From positions 43,185,001-43,249,000 of the forward strand of contig JAYKKI010000004.1 of NCBI GenBank assembly GCA_039881145.1: a DNA stretch of 64,000 bases. Reading direction: 5' to 3'. Shown one piece after another: positions 1 to 11,600 of this stretch. Made by a program: the position numbers and the translations under genes. This DNA comes from Druceiella hillmani. Taxonomy: Eukaryota > Arthropoda > Insecta > Lepidoptera > Hepialidae. Position 1 is the first letter of the stretch; each line of letters starts with the position of its first letter. Below the pieces are notes generated by a model that saw only the letters and a list, made by a program, of their open reading frames with translations, was not told where the DNA came from and ran no database searches.

Positions 1-905
1 TTGTAGCCAGGTGGATGTAATACGTCGTAATAGATTTTCTTCAACTCTCCATTTTTCCCATACATGTTTTCTTTTGACATTACGAGCCCCTGGAGTGGTG
101 TTTGTTGCTTTGTCAATTTTATTTATATTTTTAGGTGTAGAGATACTACCACCCGACGGAGTTCTATATGCATCTAAAGCTATTTGTCTTCTTCGTGCAG
201 ATGCTAACAACGTTTGGATACATTTTTAAGGTATAATTTATTTATATTTTCATATCTTCGAGGATTTCCAATGACACCGATTTGTATATTAATCTCACTT
301 AAAAGTGATGCAAAAATTTCCCATCCAACAGATTTACTGTTTTTAGTGGTGTCACAATATCACTAAGTAAACTTACTATATTACTATTAGGTATTAATTT
401 ATTATTAATTTTAACAGTTCTTAATTCATCCCATGATATTTTGTCATTATGATCATATAAGTAACTCAAAATTTGTTTTGCTTTTTTAATATAATTCTTT
501 GGTATGACATTTTCTATCTGAAATTGTAATTTAAAATTTGTTTTATTATCTCTTACTTCATTAAAATGAATGTCTTGATTTATTTTACTTACAAAATTCG
601 TCTCACCTTGATTTTTACTATAATTGTTATCGGTATTAATTACGTATTCTTGCTTTTGAATAGTGGTGGATAATTTAAGAAACTAATTTCTTCTCGAATC
701 GGTATTTCTACTGATTTTCGATTACGTGACACTAGACGTAAATACGTTCGTAAAGTTTATTGATAAAGAATCCATTTTTCATACTATTTCTCTTAAGACT
801 TCAAATCTCTTGCATCTCTTTATCTAATTGTCATAACATACCATTATTTTTGTGATGGAATATTTTTTAATGTTTCAGTTACCTTTTTTTGATTGACCAA
901 AATAA
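1..905 (-). pseudogene. Decayed copy of an unnamed mobile-element-associated protein family
   Basis: Read on the minus strand, protein-like segments survive in changing frames. They are VEIPIREEI near 690-715, IPKNYIKKAKQILSYL near 465-512, a segment containing ISWDEL and LIPNSNIVSLL near 370-450, and GWEIFASLLSEI followed by IGNPRRYE near 255-325. The frame changes around 300-345 and stops occur downstream. The pattern (a KAK.IL helix, an ISW.. strand, a NSNI.. segment, then GW..F...L and IGNP.R) resembles, from memory, proteins found in many copies in invertebrate genomes. I cannot name the family or assign a function. The copy runs off the left edge of the window, so its 3' end is not visible. 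An open frame on the plus strand at 11-229 is only the shadow of this coding. Confidence 0.5.
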
Positions 906-2812
906 ATTTCTTTGCATTTCCCATCTTATATTATCATAAAAAACGAATCTATTCTATTTAAGAAGTGATGAAAATACACAACTTAATAATGATCCTAATA
1001 TAATAGATAAAAAAGCATCAGCTTTTTAGATCAAAATTTTTCTTTTTTTTTCATTGTACCTTTTTTAATCAATTTTATAATAAATTTTTATGTTTCTTTA
1101 ACTTTTACTTATTGCATCCATATAAGCATTTTGAATAAATTTTGCATTTTCTGAAAAAAATTGTGGTGCCAAATGTTACCTCTTGAATTTTTAAAATAAA
1201 TTATGTAAATAGTATTTAAAGAAATGTCTCTTTGTTTACAATCCCGATGAAATTAATTTTGAGATATATAGAAACCACTTAAATTTATAAAATATTAACT
1301 ATTCTCTCATCTGTTTCTTCTTAGGTCATCTATCTTTCTCTGGTCATCTATTATTACAACTTATGAGGAGAATCTATCAAATAAAGTTAAATATGGTAAC
1401 CCTCGATGATAATGTGCATGATTCCAATTGTATAAAGTTTGCATCTCATCACAGCACCAAGTATCTTTTTTAAAAGTTACATTACAAAGCTTATCAATGT
1501 TTTTTGTTTGAAATAATCCTTATCAACTATAATAAATTTTTTTTTTTAAAGTTTAAACTATGAATAATATTTGGATATATTATGTAAAAATGTTCTAAAA
1601 CATATTTAGCAAATCTCCATCGAAACTGAATAACTGGCCTGTTTTACTTATTTTTATTAAAATACACTACTCACCATAACATTACGTTTAATCAAGTTGA
1701 TGCAAGAGGAATAACAAAATACAGTTGCAAACTCCGCTCTTTAGGACCTCAAAAGAAAAAAATGGAAGCTTTTTAAGACAACTAGTTTTTATATTTACGT
1801 TTAAGAGTAATATATTTATGTTGTAAAAAATTAATATTTTTAAATAATTTCCTGGATACTATGTACGATTAAATGCTTGTGATGTCCGAAACGTGTTCGG
1901 AACCCTCATGTGTGAGTTTTGTTATTAATTCATGGGATTTTGTTGTGGATCTCTTCGTGGCCTATCAAAAATTACTCTCAAGGAAAAGTGAAGTTTCTGT
2001 TATTATACACAGTTTCAAATTTTGATTTCTTTTTGCTTAATAAAACGAGCAGGAAAATTTTCAGACAATTAAAACAAATAGTAATATGTACTTCTTAATA
2101 ACTCGTGAACATAAAATATAATGTCCAAGAAAGATGCACCTTTTTTACGTAAACACGCAGCCATTCATGGACGTGTGTATGTTAATTTTCATAGAGCTGG
2201 TGGTATTCGTTTGATCGTTTCAATGATCACCAAATCGCCACTCTGATCGTCTAGTCCTGCCAACGAGTTCAGTTGATTTACATGTTAATGTTTATCTTTC
2301 ATAACCTGTTTCTTATATTGGCTTATAATTATCAACCCTTCACGATCTTCCACAATCAATAATCCTGGTATCACGTCGTATCCTATGTTATCACGTCCTT
2401 TTGCTATCTTCTACTTATGGCTTTGGAGTTAAACAAAAAATGTAACGTTTGAAGTAATATTTCAATCGGTGTCTTTGTATGCCATTTTTTCATAATTCTT
2501 GCGTATATATAAAACATTTGATCTTTCTATATATGTCTTCATATTTCATTTATAACTTACCTATGTAAAAGAGTTTTAAGTTTTCTTCCTATACTGAAAA
2601 TATGTGCTATTTTCAATTTCAAAAAGACTAAACAAATAATGACAACCTATTCAAAGATTTCCAATGGACCTAGAAACTTGAACGACGCACTGAATTTAAG
2701 CATAGTAACTATGTGGATAAGAAGAAAATAAAGCGTGATTATTGATCTGATCTTTTATTTGGAAATCAACGAAGAGATTTCTTTCTAATTAAAACTACTG
2801 GATGTGAATAAT
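906..2812. other. A+T-rich sequence without recognised content
   Basis: I see no supportable gene, RNA or repeat unit here. Homopolymer A and T runs are common and no open frame of note is present on either strand. A minus-strand stretch near 2140-2280 is briefly open but matches nothing I recognise. Confidence 0.5.
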
Positions 2813-2955
2813 CCTGCGGACGACTATCGGTCATCGTATCGTACCTTCTCTCGACGGCGGTTAACCACGCCTGAACCCTCAACAGCCCTTTCAGATCATC
2901 ATCTGTTAGAGCAGCAAAGGACTACGAGATCCGCTTTCTGTATCTTCAAGGTTAG
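2813..2955 (+). other. G+C-richer island ending in a splice-donor-like site; possible exon
   Basis: This stretch is about half G+C by eye, well above its surroundings. On the plus strand it is open in one frame (segments RRRLTTPEPSTALSDHH and RTTRSAFCIFK) and ends at AAG/GTTAGT, with the G of GT at 2951, a strong match to a 5' splice site. The minus strand is also open over the same interval (segments LTDDDLKGLL and QAWLTAVERRYDTMTDSRP), so codon content alone does not decide the strand. The plus frame is closed upstream by TAA near 2788 and no good 3' splice site lies between that stop and the island. It could be a 5' untranslated or first exon, a host exon, or an unrecognised repeat remnant. 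No family was recognised. Confidence 0.25.
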
Positions 2956-3691
2956 TAAATGAAGTTGTTCATACAATGGCGAATTTTTTTTAGTCGCGAG
3001 AAATGGTAAAAGGTAGATATTTTGTTTTCATTAAAATGCAAAGATTAATTGGTTGAAAAATTTTTCTCACGTAATTTATTTAATTCAACAATATATTCTG
3101 TTAGATTTCAATATTATTTTTAAAAGTTAAGAATTTCTCTTCTTTCTACTTTCTAGTATCGTTTTTGCTACTTACATGTGTACGGGTCCTTCTTAAGCTT
3201 CGGACGCATTTCGGCCCAGCACTATTCAAATATTTAGAAAAACCTAGATTGATTTTGGTTTTAATTGATTGAATATTCGAGGTCCGGATATTCGAGTTCC
3301 AAATATACATTTTTATAGTCCTTTGCAATCTGGATAAAATGAGTCTAGTTTATTTAATAGAATTTAATATTTGAATATTCATAATTTATAGTATTCGGGC
3401 TAGTATAATTAAACATGTTTCAACTGAAATTATGTTTTGGACTAGCTCAATTTATGTTCATATTTTGGTTGTGGGAATATAGCAAAATTAATATATATAA
3501 TAGGTGGCGGAATAATATTTCTTTGATTGGGATTGAAATTGGTACACGCGTATATGGTATATTACAATATTTGCAAATTCGGAAAATCTTAGGAGTGTTT
3601 AGAACATTTTAGAGATCTAGAATTTAATTTCGCTATTTATAATTTTAAAATTTTCTTATAATATATATACATAACAAGCTTCTTTTACAAA
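2956..3691. other. A+T-rich sequence upstream of the BEL/Pao remnant
   Basis: This interval should hold the 5' LTR of the retroelement that follows, but I found no stretch here that repeats at 8600-9800. The short open frame at 3415-3612 resembles nothing I know. A minus-strand open frame at 3146-3328 is likewise unsupported. Confidence 0.4.
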
Positions 3692-4585
3692 ATGGATTAG
3701 CAATTTTTAACGTTGACCGCAAAAAAAGAGCGTTTGTTTGCCCGTATTACCCATTTATATGATCAGTCGTTAGAAATAAAAAGCTTTGATTTGAGAAGCA
3801 ATGAAACGTTCATTTATCAATCGGAAATATTGGATAAAATTCGTAATGAATTCGGAACCGTTATGGAGAGCATACTGTGAATTAGCAACGAATCGGAATA
3901 GTCAAACTAATTATAGCTCGTTACATGCTTATGATGATTTATATTTACGGGTGAAGCACAGGTAAATCACGATTTTGCAAACTGTTAAAACCATACCACC
4001 GGATAAATCGGCAAATGATAATAACACGAAATACGTAGTTAAATTAACCCTAATCAAGTGACTTACTTTCAAGGGAAAGATGGAAAAATCGCCTAAATTC
4101 TGTGAGTCATTCAAGTCAAATATTCACGAGAATAGTAGATTAACCAACTCACAACGCGTACAATATTTAGTGGGGAAACTTACAGAAAGCGCTTTTAAAG
4201 GTCATCACTGGTATCGTACCAACTGGAGAAACGTGTTCAATAATGTGGAATAGTTTGGTTAAAAAACACCGGGACAGGCGTACATTGGGAACGCTTTATT
4301 TGAAAAATATTTTCGATATTTAAGTTTGTACAAATAATGCACTCTGCTCTGCTCGATTCCTTCATCAACAAGTTTTCGGTATCAATTTCCGCTTTAGAGC
4401 AGCTCAAATTGGATGATTTAACGTATTTTATTCTTTTGCTTTACACTCTAAGAAAGTTAGATTCGCAAACAGTACAAGTATTTGAATTATCGGTACGTAA
4501 TGAGGACGTTCTTACGTGTAACGATTTAATTGCATTCATGCAAGGCCAAGTAAAAATATTGGAATGGTCTAAACAATTGAATTAA
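3692..4585 (+). pseudogene. BEL/Pao gag region (DUF1759-like)
   Basis: From 3712 the plus strand reads LTAKKERLFARITHLYD and then EILDKIRNEFG, a helical N-terminal gag segment. Around 4078-4330 come SPKFCESFKSNIH, LTNSQRVQYLVGKLTESA and MWNSLVKKHRDRRTLGTLYL, which follow the DUF1759 pattern of BEL/Pao gag (a substrate-like F.SF..., then Q+..YL...L.G.A, then W..L...+.++). A clean open frame at 4337-4585 continues with ISALEQLKLDDLTYFILLL and RKLDSQTVQVFEL, the region that normally follows DUF1759. A frameshift or stop separates each block. In live elements this protein forms the capsid-like particle. Confidence 0.8.
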
Positions 4586-4959
4586 ATTCAGACGGTAAGT
4601 TTGGTTATCGATAAATCTTCGCTTTCGAATAAATTTCTTAATAATCGACCATTGTGTACTCCATTAAGCAATTTTATTATGGCTAGTAGCCAAAATAAAA
4701 ATATTTCAACATTTTCGTCAAATTATATAGATTTTTGGTTGTTTTGTAACAATTCGGATCATTTGCTTTTAGTTTGTTCACAATTCAATAAATTAAGTTT
4801 ACCATAAGGGCGTTATGAATTTATAAAATATCGAATAAACAATGCAAATTTTCTTTGGGATGTAAATTATGCCGAAGATGACATCATAAATTATTGTATT
4901 TCAGCAAAGAAGAAAAGAAAATCAATTCAAACGTACATACACATACCGTTAAAATGAAT
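4586..4959 (+). pseudogene. BEL/Pao gag-protease linker, decayed
   Basis: The open frame at 4601-4807 lies in the position of the gag zinc-knuckle and linker region of the same element. No cysteine knuckle (CX2CX4HX4C) can be read, though isolated Cys residues remain (PLCTP, LLVCSQFNKLSLP). Assignment rests on position between recognisable neighbours, not on its own motifs. Confidence 0.45.
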
Positions 4960-5165
4960 TCCGGTAATGGAACATCATACCGAGTCATTTGTTCGGAAAA
5001 TTCACACGATAGCAACATACCGCAACGACTCAATAATTCCACGGTATCGTGTGCTGAGATCAAACCGAAAAATAATATTTTATTATCAACAGCACAAATT
5101 TATGCAAAAACTATTAATAATCGAAAAATAATAATAAAATGTTTGATTGATGATGGTTCATGAAA
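4960..5165 (+). pseudogene. BEL/Pao retropepsin-like protease fragment
   Basis: The frame at 4960-5163 reads NNILLSTAQIYAKTINNRK and then IIIKCLIDDGS, closed by TGA at 5161-5163. The LLSTA.I strand followed by a hydrophobic strand and an aspartic-protease loop is the usual arrangement of BEL/Pao proteases, where the loop is normally D-S-G-S or D-T-G-S. Here it reads D-D-G-S, so the residue next to the catalytic Asp is changed, on top of the stop. The coding resumes weakly after 5166 (NFITKKCFKKLNLP), also as expected for this domain. Confidence 0.7.
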
Positions 5166-5814
5166 CAATTTCATTACGAAGAAATGTTTTAAAAAACTTA
5201 ATTTACCAATAACTCCTTTAAATAATTTATCAATAACTCCTACGTAAATTAGTTCATCGTCTCGTTCTATTATTAGACATGTTACTTAAGAAATGGAATC
5301 TCGTATATATCCGGAGAATAAATACCGGGAAATAATATATTTATGCACTTTTTGTTGATTGTGTCACCAAAAAATTACCGACCGAAAATACCACTTGCGG
5401 ATTTTACATGGAATATTCCTGGGGATGTGGATATCGTTTTAGGGGCACTGTTAATCCCACACATTTATTTAGGGAATAAAAAATACAGATGTTCGACTGC
5501 ACCTTTACCGCTTTCGACAACTTTTTGACATAATTTGATGGGTGATTACTCTGGTATAACCAAGTATTCGGTTACTTCATTATCTGCCTTGGCGCTAAGT
5601 GATTTAGTTCAAAAACTTTGGCAATTAGAAGAGGTACCAAATTTAAATTTATCGAGTCCTGAGGATATGAAATGTAAAAATTTGTTCATTTCATCTGTTT
5701 CCCGTGCTAACGATTGAATGTACTCCATCGCCTTACCGTTTTTAAAGGATCCAACAGAATTAGAAAATTTGCGTGTTACAGCTCAACATCGTTTAAATAG
5801 TTAGGAAAGAAAAT

Positions 5815-6660
5815 TTGCCCGATCTCCTGATTTACGAGAAAATTATAAGAAGGTTTCAAAGGGATATGTTGAGAAAAGATACCTATCCGAAATACCGGAT
5901 TCGAACGTCTCTAGTAATGGCTATTGCATTCCACGTCATGCCGTTACGTGTCCTAATAAGCCTCTGCCACGAATTGTACTAGAATCAAGCGCGAAAACTC
6001 ATACAGAGTTATCTTTGAATGATATCCTTGATACAGGTCCAAATTGGCAAACTGATTTATTTTTACTAGCGTTTAATTTTCATCTTTCCAGTTGCTATGA
6101 CAACTGATATTCGATAAATAAATCTACAGATTGGAGTTCCGATTATCATGGTAAATATTTAAGAATTTTGTTTCGTTTTGATATTAAAGTAGACATAAAA
6201 ACATTCGAGTTTAATCGTATTCCTTTCGGTCTTAAATCTAGCTATATCTAGCTATGCGCATCATTCGTCAATTAGCTCTGGACATGAGTCCTCATTTCCC
6301 TCACGTTGCTAAAGTAGTAGAATCCAAACTTTATATGGATGATATAGTTCGTCCGGTTTCAGATGATGAGCATGGAGTTAAAATTTCTCAATAGTTAATT
6401 TCATTATTCAAATCCGGTGCCTTTGATTTAATTAAATAAACTAGTAATTCGACTAATTTACTGTCGAGTCTCCCTGATTCACTTCGGAATTCAGAGGATT
6501 TTTCACATACTGTTGATATTACTAAGGTACTGGGACTTTCCTGGGAAACAAATGACGATCATTTCTTCTTTATATCTTCATTTACTCACGAACGATTCAC
6601 GAAATGGAGCATGCTCTCCACCATAGCTTGTTTATTTCATGTTCTTGATTTAGTCACTCC
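5815..6660 (+). pseudogene. BEL/Pao reverse transcriptase remnant
   Basis: From about 5925 the plus strand reads YCIPRHAV, PLPRIVLESSAKTHTELSLN and DILDTGPNWQTDLF. This corresponds to the Pao-type YLPHH.V..., R+V+D+SAKT..G.SLND.L..GP..Q.DL pattern at the start of the polymerase fingers. The catalytic centre is at about 6332-6350 (KLYMDDIV), matching the F/Y-V/M-D-D signature. Then FKSGAFDLIK and VLGLSWETNDDHF (6520-6560) mark the thumb, and FTKWSMLSTIACLFH with VTPVILYAELV (6590-6690) the connection region. Several stops and frame changes interrupt it. Confidence 0.85.
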
Positions 6661-7780
6661 AGTAATATTATATGCCGAATTGGTCATAAATGAATTGTAG
6701 TTAAGTAATATTGACTTGGATGGAAAACATGATGTGTCTAGGACACATCATTGAAAAGATTTTAGCTTTAACACAAGGATTACCTTTAATACCTAACTGA
6801 AAATTCTTCGACATATTGGGGTTTACGAGAATAGCATTGTGCGGATTGTCACCTTTTGGGATGCTAGCATGAATGGCTATGTATGTGTTATTAATGTATA
6901 TACCACTAATTTATGGGAAAGTATTTCTGTCCAGTTATTGTGTGCGAAATCTAAAGTCACTCTAAATAAATTAACGACTGTCGTTTGGAATTATGTGCAA
7001 TAGTTCTCTTGTCTAAACTGGTACGGTTAGTTTAAGATACTTATAAAGAGAGTATCCCCATTACCGAATTCTATGCCTTTTTAGACTCTAAAATCGCACT
7101 TTCATGGACACTTTCATCTCCGTATCGTTGGTCAGTTTTGTTGTGTTTTGTAATCGAGTAGCGCAATGTCAGTAGAATTTACCCTCCAAATATTTTAACA
7201 TATCGCTAAGAATGAAAATCTTAGCGATTGCCTTTCTCGTTTTGGTTAGCATCTCAACTTTTTTCTCATGATCTATGGGGGAAAGAATCTTTATGGTCAC
7301 ATCGGCCTCTTTTCAATGGACAATACAAACATTATCTCCTGGTAATGATATGGAATTATCAGAACATAAGGCTAAGGTATTCATAAATTCTGTTTGATAT
7401 GAACGATATATCTTTTTCGGATTGATTCATCGTATGTCCTCTTGGAATAAAATTTAGCATGTCGTTGAGCACATTCTAAAATTTATAAAAAGGTTACCTC
7501 GTTCTTCAGGTACAGTCAACTATTTATTAGTCGCTGAAAGTATTATACTCCGCTCAATTCAAAATTTCCCTTTTACTGAAGATGTCAAAACTTTGATACT
7601 TCCTTTGAAAAAGCTAATTAAATTATCTATTTTTACTGATGACGATGGTATTTTAAGAACTGGAGGAATGTTATGAATTTTCACAGAGGACTTTTAATAT
7701 CCATCTTGCGGCAACAGTATTGAGTTTTAGACGTGAGGACTGTTTTTAGAGCAAGACTAAGAAAATATAATACATGCTTT
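6661..7780 (+). pseudogene. BEL/Pao connection and RNase H remnant
   Basis: Readable pieces in order are CAKSKVTLNKLTTVVWNYV (6935-7005), corresponding to the AKS+V.P.+..T+PR.EL segment, and ITEFYAFLDSKIALSWTLSS with PYRWSVL (7055-7135), which keeps the acidic D-S of the RNase H strand and the P.RW motif. The following segment is the NPAD..SRG-like region (YPPNIL near 7180, then LSHDLWGKESLW near 7262-7300). Near 7680-7790 is a further decayed piece before the integrase. Frames change repeatedly. Confidence 0.65.
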
Positions 7781-8270
7781 CGTATTAATCCTTATCATTC
7801 TACTCCAAAAATACAGATTTTCCTGCTTATCGCGTTACTAAAAAAAGGAGCTTGTACACACTGGAGTCCATTATGTTGGCCCAATTCGGATTACGCTTGC
7901 TTGTCGTAGGGACAACATTCGCAGAAGACTTATGTTTGTCTGATTATGTGCCTTGTGACTAAGGCCATTCACATTGAATTGATCTCGGACTTTTACCACG
8001 AACACGTCCTTTGGAGCCTTTAGTTGTTTTATTTCTCGACGTGATCCGGTTTTCTAATTATATTTGAATACCTAACCATACTAATTTTATAGACCCTCAA
8101 GCGCATTTAAATGAGCTTTATCAATGTTTGATTAAATCCAAGTTTCAATCTGAATTAAAGCGACTACTTAATAATAGGCGTATTGAACGGAAAATGATTT
8201 CACGACAAAGAGTCCAAAGATTCATATGGGTAAGGTAATTGGAACCCAAATCCTTTCTTATGAAGAATTA
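7781..8270 (+). pseudogene. BEL/Pao integrase core remnant
   Basis: The segment at 7850-7900 reads LVHTGVHYVGPIRITL, equivalent to the F.HTGVD+.GPI start of the Pao integrase core, although the first catalytic Asp position reads His. LVTKAIHIELISD at 7953-7992 is the highly conserved CLVTKA+H+ELV.D segment. At 8075-8190 come PNHTNFIDPQAHLNELYQ and SKFQSELKRLLNNRR; the expected S-D-N-G-T-N-F signature reads P-N-H-T-N-F, so the second catalytic Asp is also lost. Confidence 0.8.
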
Positions 8271-8600
8271 GACTGTGCATTAATTCCGATTTATTCATTC
8301 CATTGAATGTCTTGTCAGCTGATCCAGATCCTGAATTTATTACACCTGTGCCAACTCTTTTGTAATATCTGCCAGTAAAGGACTACTCTAAAGAGTGTCT
8401 AATCTCTCTCAGCGTAAAAAAATTATTGGAACAAATGTTACAATCATTTCGGAAAAAATGGCACTTAGAATATTGACATATGCTACAAATGAAGCAAAAA
8501 TGGACTTCTCCTGATCGTAATATTAATATTGGAACTGTTGTGATAGAAGATCAAGAAGAAGTTCCACCTTTACGAAAAATAAAATACGTATGTTAAAATT
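8271..8600 (+). pseudogene. BEL/Pao integrase C-terminal tail
   Basis: The conserved C-terminal part of Pao polyproteins is visible: NALSADPDPEFITPVP near 8305-8360 in one frame, then SVKKLLEQMLQSFRKKWHLE near 8415-8475, MLQMKQKWTSPDRNINIG near 8480-8540 and TVVIEDQEEVPPL up to 8575. The last two keep the L.QR.KW....+++G..V++.++..PP order. The element's coding ends here and the following 250 bases are A+T-rich without a recognisable LTR. Confidence 0.8.
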
Positions 8601-11600
8601 TTCGTCTCGAAATACTTTAGAAGAAAATATTGATGTATTTTTCCACAAAATTAAAAATAAAGACGAAATAACTTAAAAATGTTTGAATCAAATATTTTTA
8701 TTTTCCGGAATATAAAATTGTAATTAATCCTAAATCAAAAATAATCGATACGTTAGGATAAAAGGAATGTACGTTCATAAAATGTTATGTACTTAACGTT
8801 GCTTTTATATTTGAACTCATATGTTGAATTTGCCGTCAAAAAGTGCCGTAATTGAATTTTAAAATTTTCAATGAGTTTTATGCGCAAAGTTTAATTTAAT
8901 GTAAAATCTAAAAGGTTGCAAGGGGTGGTCACTTTTGTATGGTGTAGAGAATCTCTAAAAAGCGATTTTTCGGCATTCAATAAGCCTACTAATCTAAAAT
9001 GTTACCAAATATTACACTAAATAATAATGAATAAATAATTTAAATATTTGCAAAATTCAAATAGGTGTCAAAGACAGGATACTTGCAAAGAAGTAAGCAA
9101 GTATCTATGTTAGTCTAGTAAGCCGTACCACAATAAGTCTTTCAATTTAGGTACAATTATTTTTTTAAATATTATGTCCAATTTTTTCATACCGCATTTC
9201 CTTGTTGATGTATAAGTATCGAGATATAAGTACCGAGTATTTGAATTCAAAAAACTATAACAGAAAATATAAACAGTACGCCGTAGAAAAATAACACGAC
9301 TAATCTGATGTTTGTGGAGTTTAACGAAGTTTTTCTTCGCAATTATGAAACGCGAGTGTGTTACTGTATACAGAACGTGAATTATATTCTCTTGCTGCAA
9401 TTTTATGTTTCCAGTCAAGAGGACATAGAATTAGAAATTATATTCTAAAATTACCAGAATATATTTAATATATTTAGAAAAGTGATATCGACGTACATTA
9501 CAAACGGTTTATTTGATATTATTCCTCAAAAGCTTGCCTACAAATCACCTTTATAACAATTTTATACACGTTATATTTTTACGATCTTTATATTTTAACA
9601 TGACATCGAATATAAATTGATCTATTCCATAAAATCACCTACAAACAAGTGTCGACCATGCTCTTGGTCTGTTTATTTAGATCTAGAAACTGATGGAAGG
9701 AGTAGATCTCTTAAAACTTAGTATCTCTTTCTCTACTGTGTGTCTGTATGTTTGTTATCTCCTCTTCAATGAATAAACGGATTTATATAAAATATTTGGT
9801 ATGAAGTTAGTAATAATATGAAGTTAGTAATAAATCGAAATGCCCTCATAATACAGATTTCTTTTAAGAACGTCACCTTTTCGAGTCGTGAATTCCATAT
9901 TTTCTATTATAATTAACAAGGAATTACGAAACTTTCAAGGCATTGCTTTGCGCTAGGTCACGGAAGTTAATCACAAAACTCGCGAGTTAGTTATCTCATT
10001 TAGGTGAAACAAGTTTTATGTAAAGTTAACCGTAAACCGAGGCTAGGGTTATTAATTTCACTCGCGATATGAATTTTTAACCACCATATTGTTTAAAGAT
10101 ATTATATCCATTACGAAAAATAATGCATACAATTAGCAGAGTGGTAGTTTGAGATTAATAATCTATACTGATATTATTTAATATATGGTATTTGTACTTC
10201 AATGTTTTGATGCTGCTTTTTATGTTTATTTTGATATCTGCCTATTCTCAGTTTATATTTTGATAAAATGAATGAATGATAGAGATATTATTAAGCCTCT
10301 GACTTTCCTGGTTAGTCCTAAAGAATTAATATGTAAAACACAACGGGAACACGTTTTGCTATGTACTTGGTAAAAGACTAGAAATATAAAAAAAACAAAT
10401 TGAGAATTATTCTCAATTAACCGTCATAGCTCGACGATGTTAGATAAATAAAACCATTTGACGTGAAACATCTAATGGCGCATTTAGATGGGTGTTTACA
10501 TGTTCTGATGGCAAGAGGCGTCTTACCATTCGGCTAATTTTGTGTATTGTTGGCTCTTCCCGACTTAATTCGGATCAGCAACACCAACTTCTTTTTTTCT
10601 TCTTTTATTTCTCTAGTTACTATTGTACCTCTACTTACAGAAAGCTACAACACGTGATCTAAATATAAAGTGATAAGTCGTAGTCTAGCAAATCTAAAAA
10701 ATGCATGAAAAGTGTTAACAGAATACGGGAATTTGCGAGAGGTGCAATTTTAAAATTCCTCTGTTAAGGAATTTTTAACATTCCTTTTGATATTTTTCTT
10801 TAAATTATTTGAAAATTATATGAATTTTTGTCCATACATCATTCAAATATAGCCTAGAATAAAATTTGGTTTAAAATTTGATGCAGGTTAGAGTGATGAT
10901 CTGAAGCTTTATTGGTGCTCGATAAAGAGGCATTTAATCAAGGCACAATAAATAATCTAGGCATCTGTGTCGACTTTTAAAACAAATTTCACATGTTTTT
11001 TACTAACTTAATAAATAAAAGCTAAAAATAATAGGTACACGATATACTTTTTAATATTTTAATCCACAAAGTATTTCTTCTTTTTTGTGTAAGTAAGTTT
11101 CCCTTGGAGTTTCCATTGAAAAATTGTATAGGCGCAACTTTAACATAATTTATGTTTTTAATTTTTTTTTTTGGAAATCATTGCTGCTATTTGAACTCAA
11201 TAGCTTTATACACATGTCAACACTCTAGTGAAATTTAACTGATATTAAATCGTGTTGTAGCCAAATAGAATATTTCCATTACTTCCCCAAAGGATGAAGT
11301 TGCTTTTTTACTACAGTATAAAAAAGTAACATATAATAGGATTACCGAGGCTTTTTAATATCTCTAAATTGAATGTGGGTAGTTTATGAGAAAAAATAAA
11401 GGTCTTTTCTGAATCTTTAGAACCATTGCACAGTATAGATTACATTTATCGTTCACAATTGTTAAATATTACACTTGTACTATACCTCGATAAAAATAGT
11501 GTATATTTAAAATATCATGACATTTTGAAACAGCGCCAAAGTTTCCCAATTTTAAAAGTCCACATTTTTTCATAATTTTTTATTGAGTAGTTAAGGAAAA

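Larger units (their letters stand above)
3692..8600 (+). mobile_element. Degenerate BEL/Pao LTR retrotransposon
   Basis: All internal domains of a BEL/Pao polyprotein can be followed in the right order across many frames: Gag with the DUF1759-type region, a retropepsin, reverse transcriptase, RNase H, integrase, and the basic C-terminal tail typical of Pao integrases. Stops and frameshifts are dense; even the ATG at 3692 is followed by TAG two codons later. No product can be made. The length of about 4.9 kb fits a near full-length internal region. No flanking long terminal repeats were recognised by eye, so they are either too diverged or lost. The coding is too decayed to be recent. Known for the family: such elements move by reverse transcription of an RNA inside virus-like particles. 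The family assignment rests on several independent motifs listed in the sub-entries. Confidence 0.9.

Noticed and set aside
9110..9418. 102-codon minus-strand open frame
   Set aside because: No recognisable motif; no supporting neighbours; length is possible by chance in 64 kb.
9640..9830. Possible solo LTR with AATAAA at 9772
   Set aside because: No second copy in the window and no clear TG...CA ends or target duplication.
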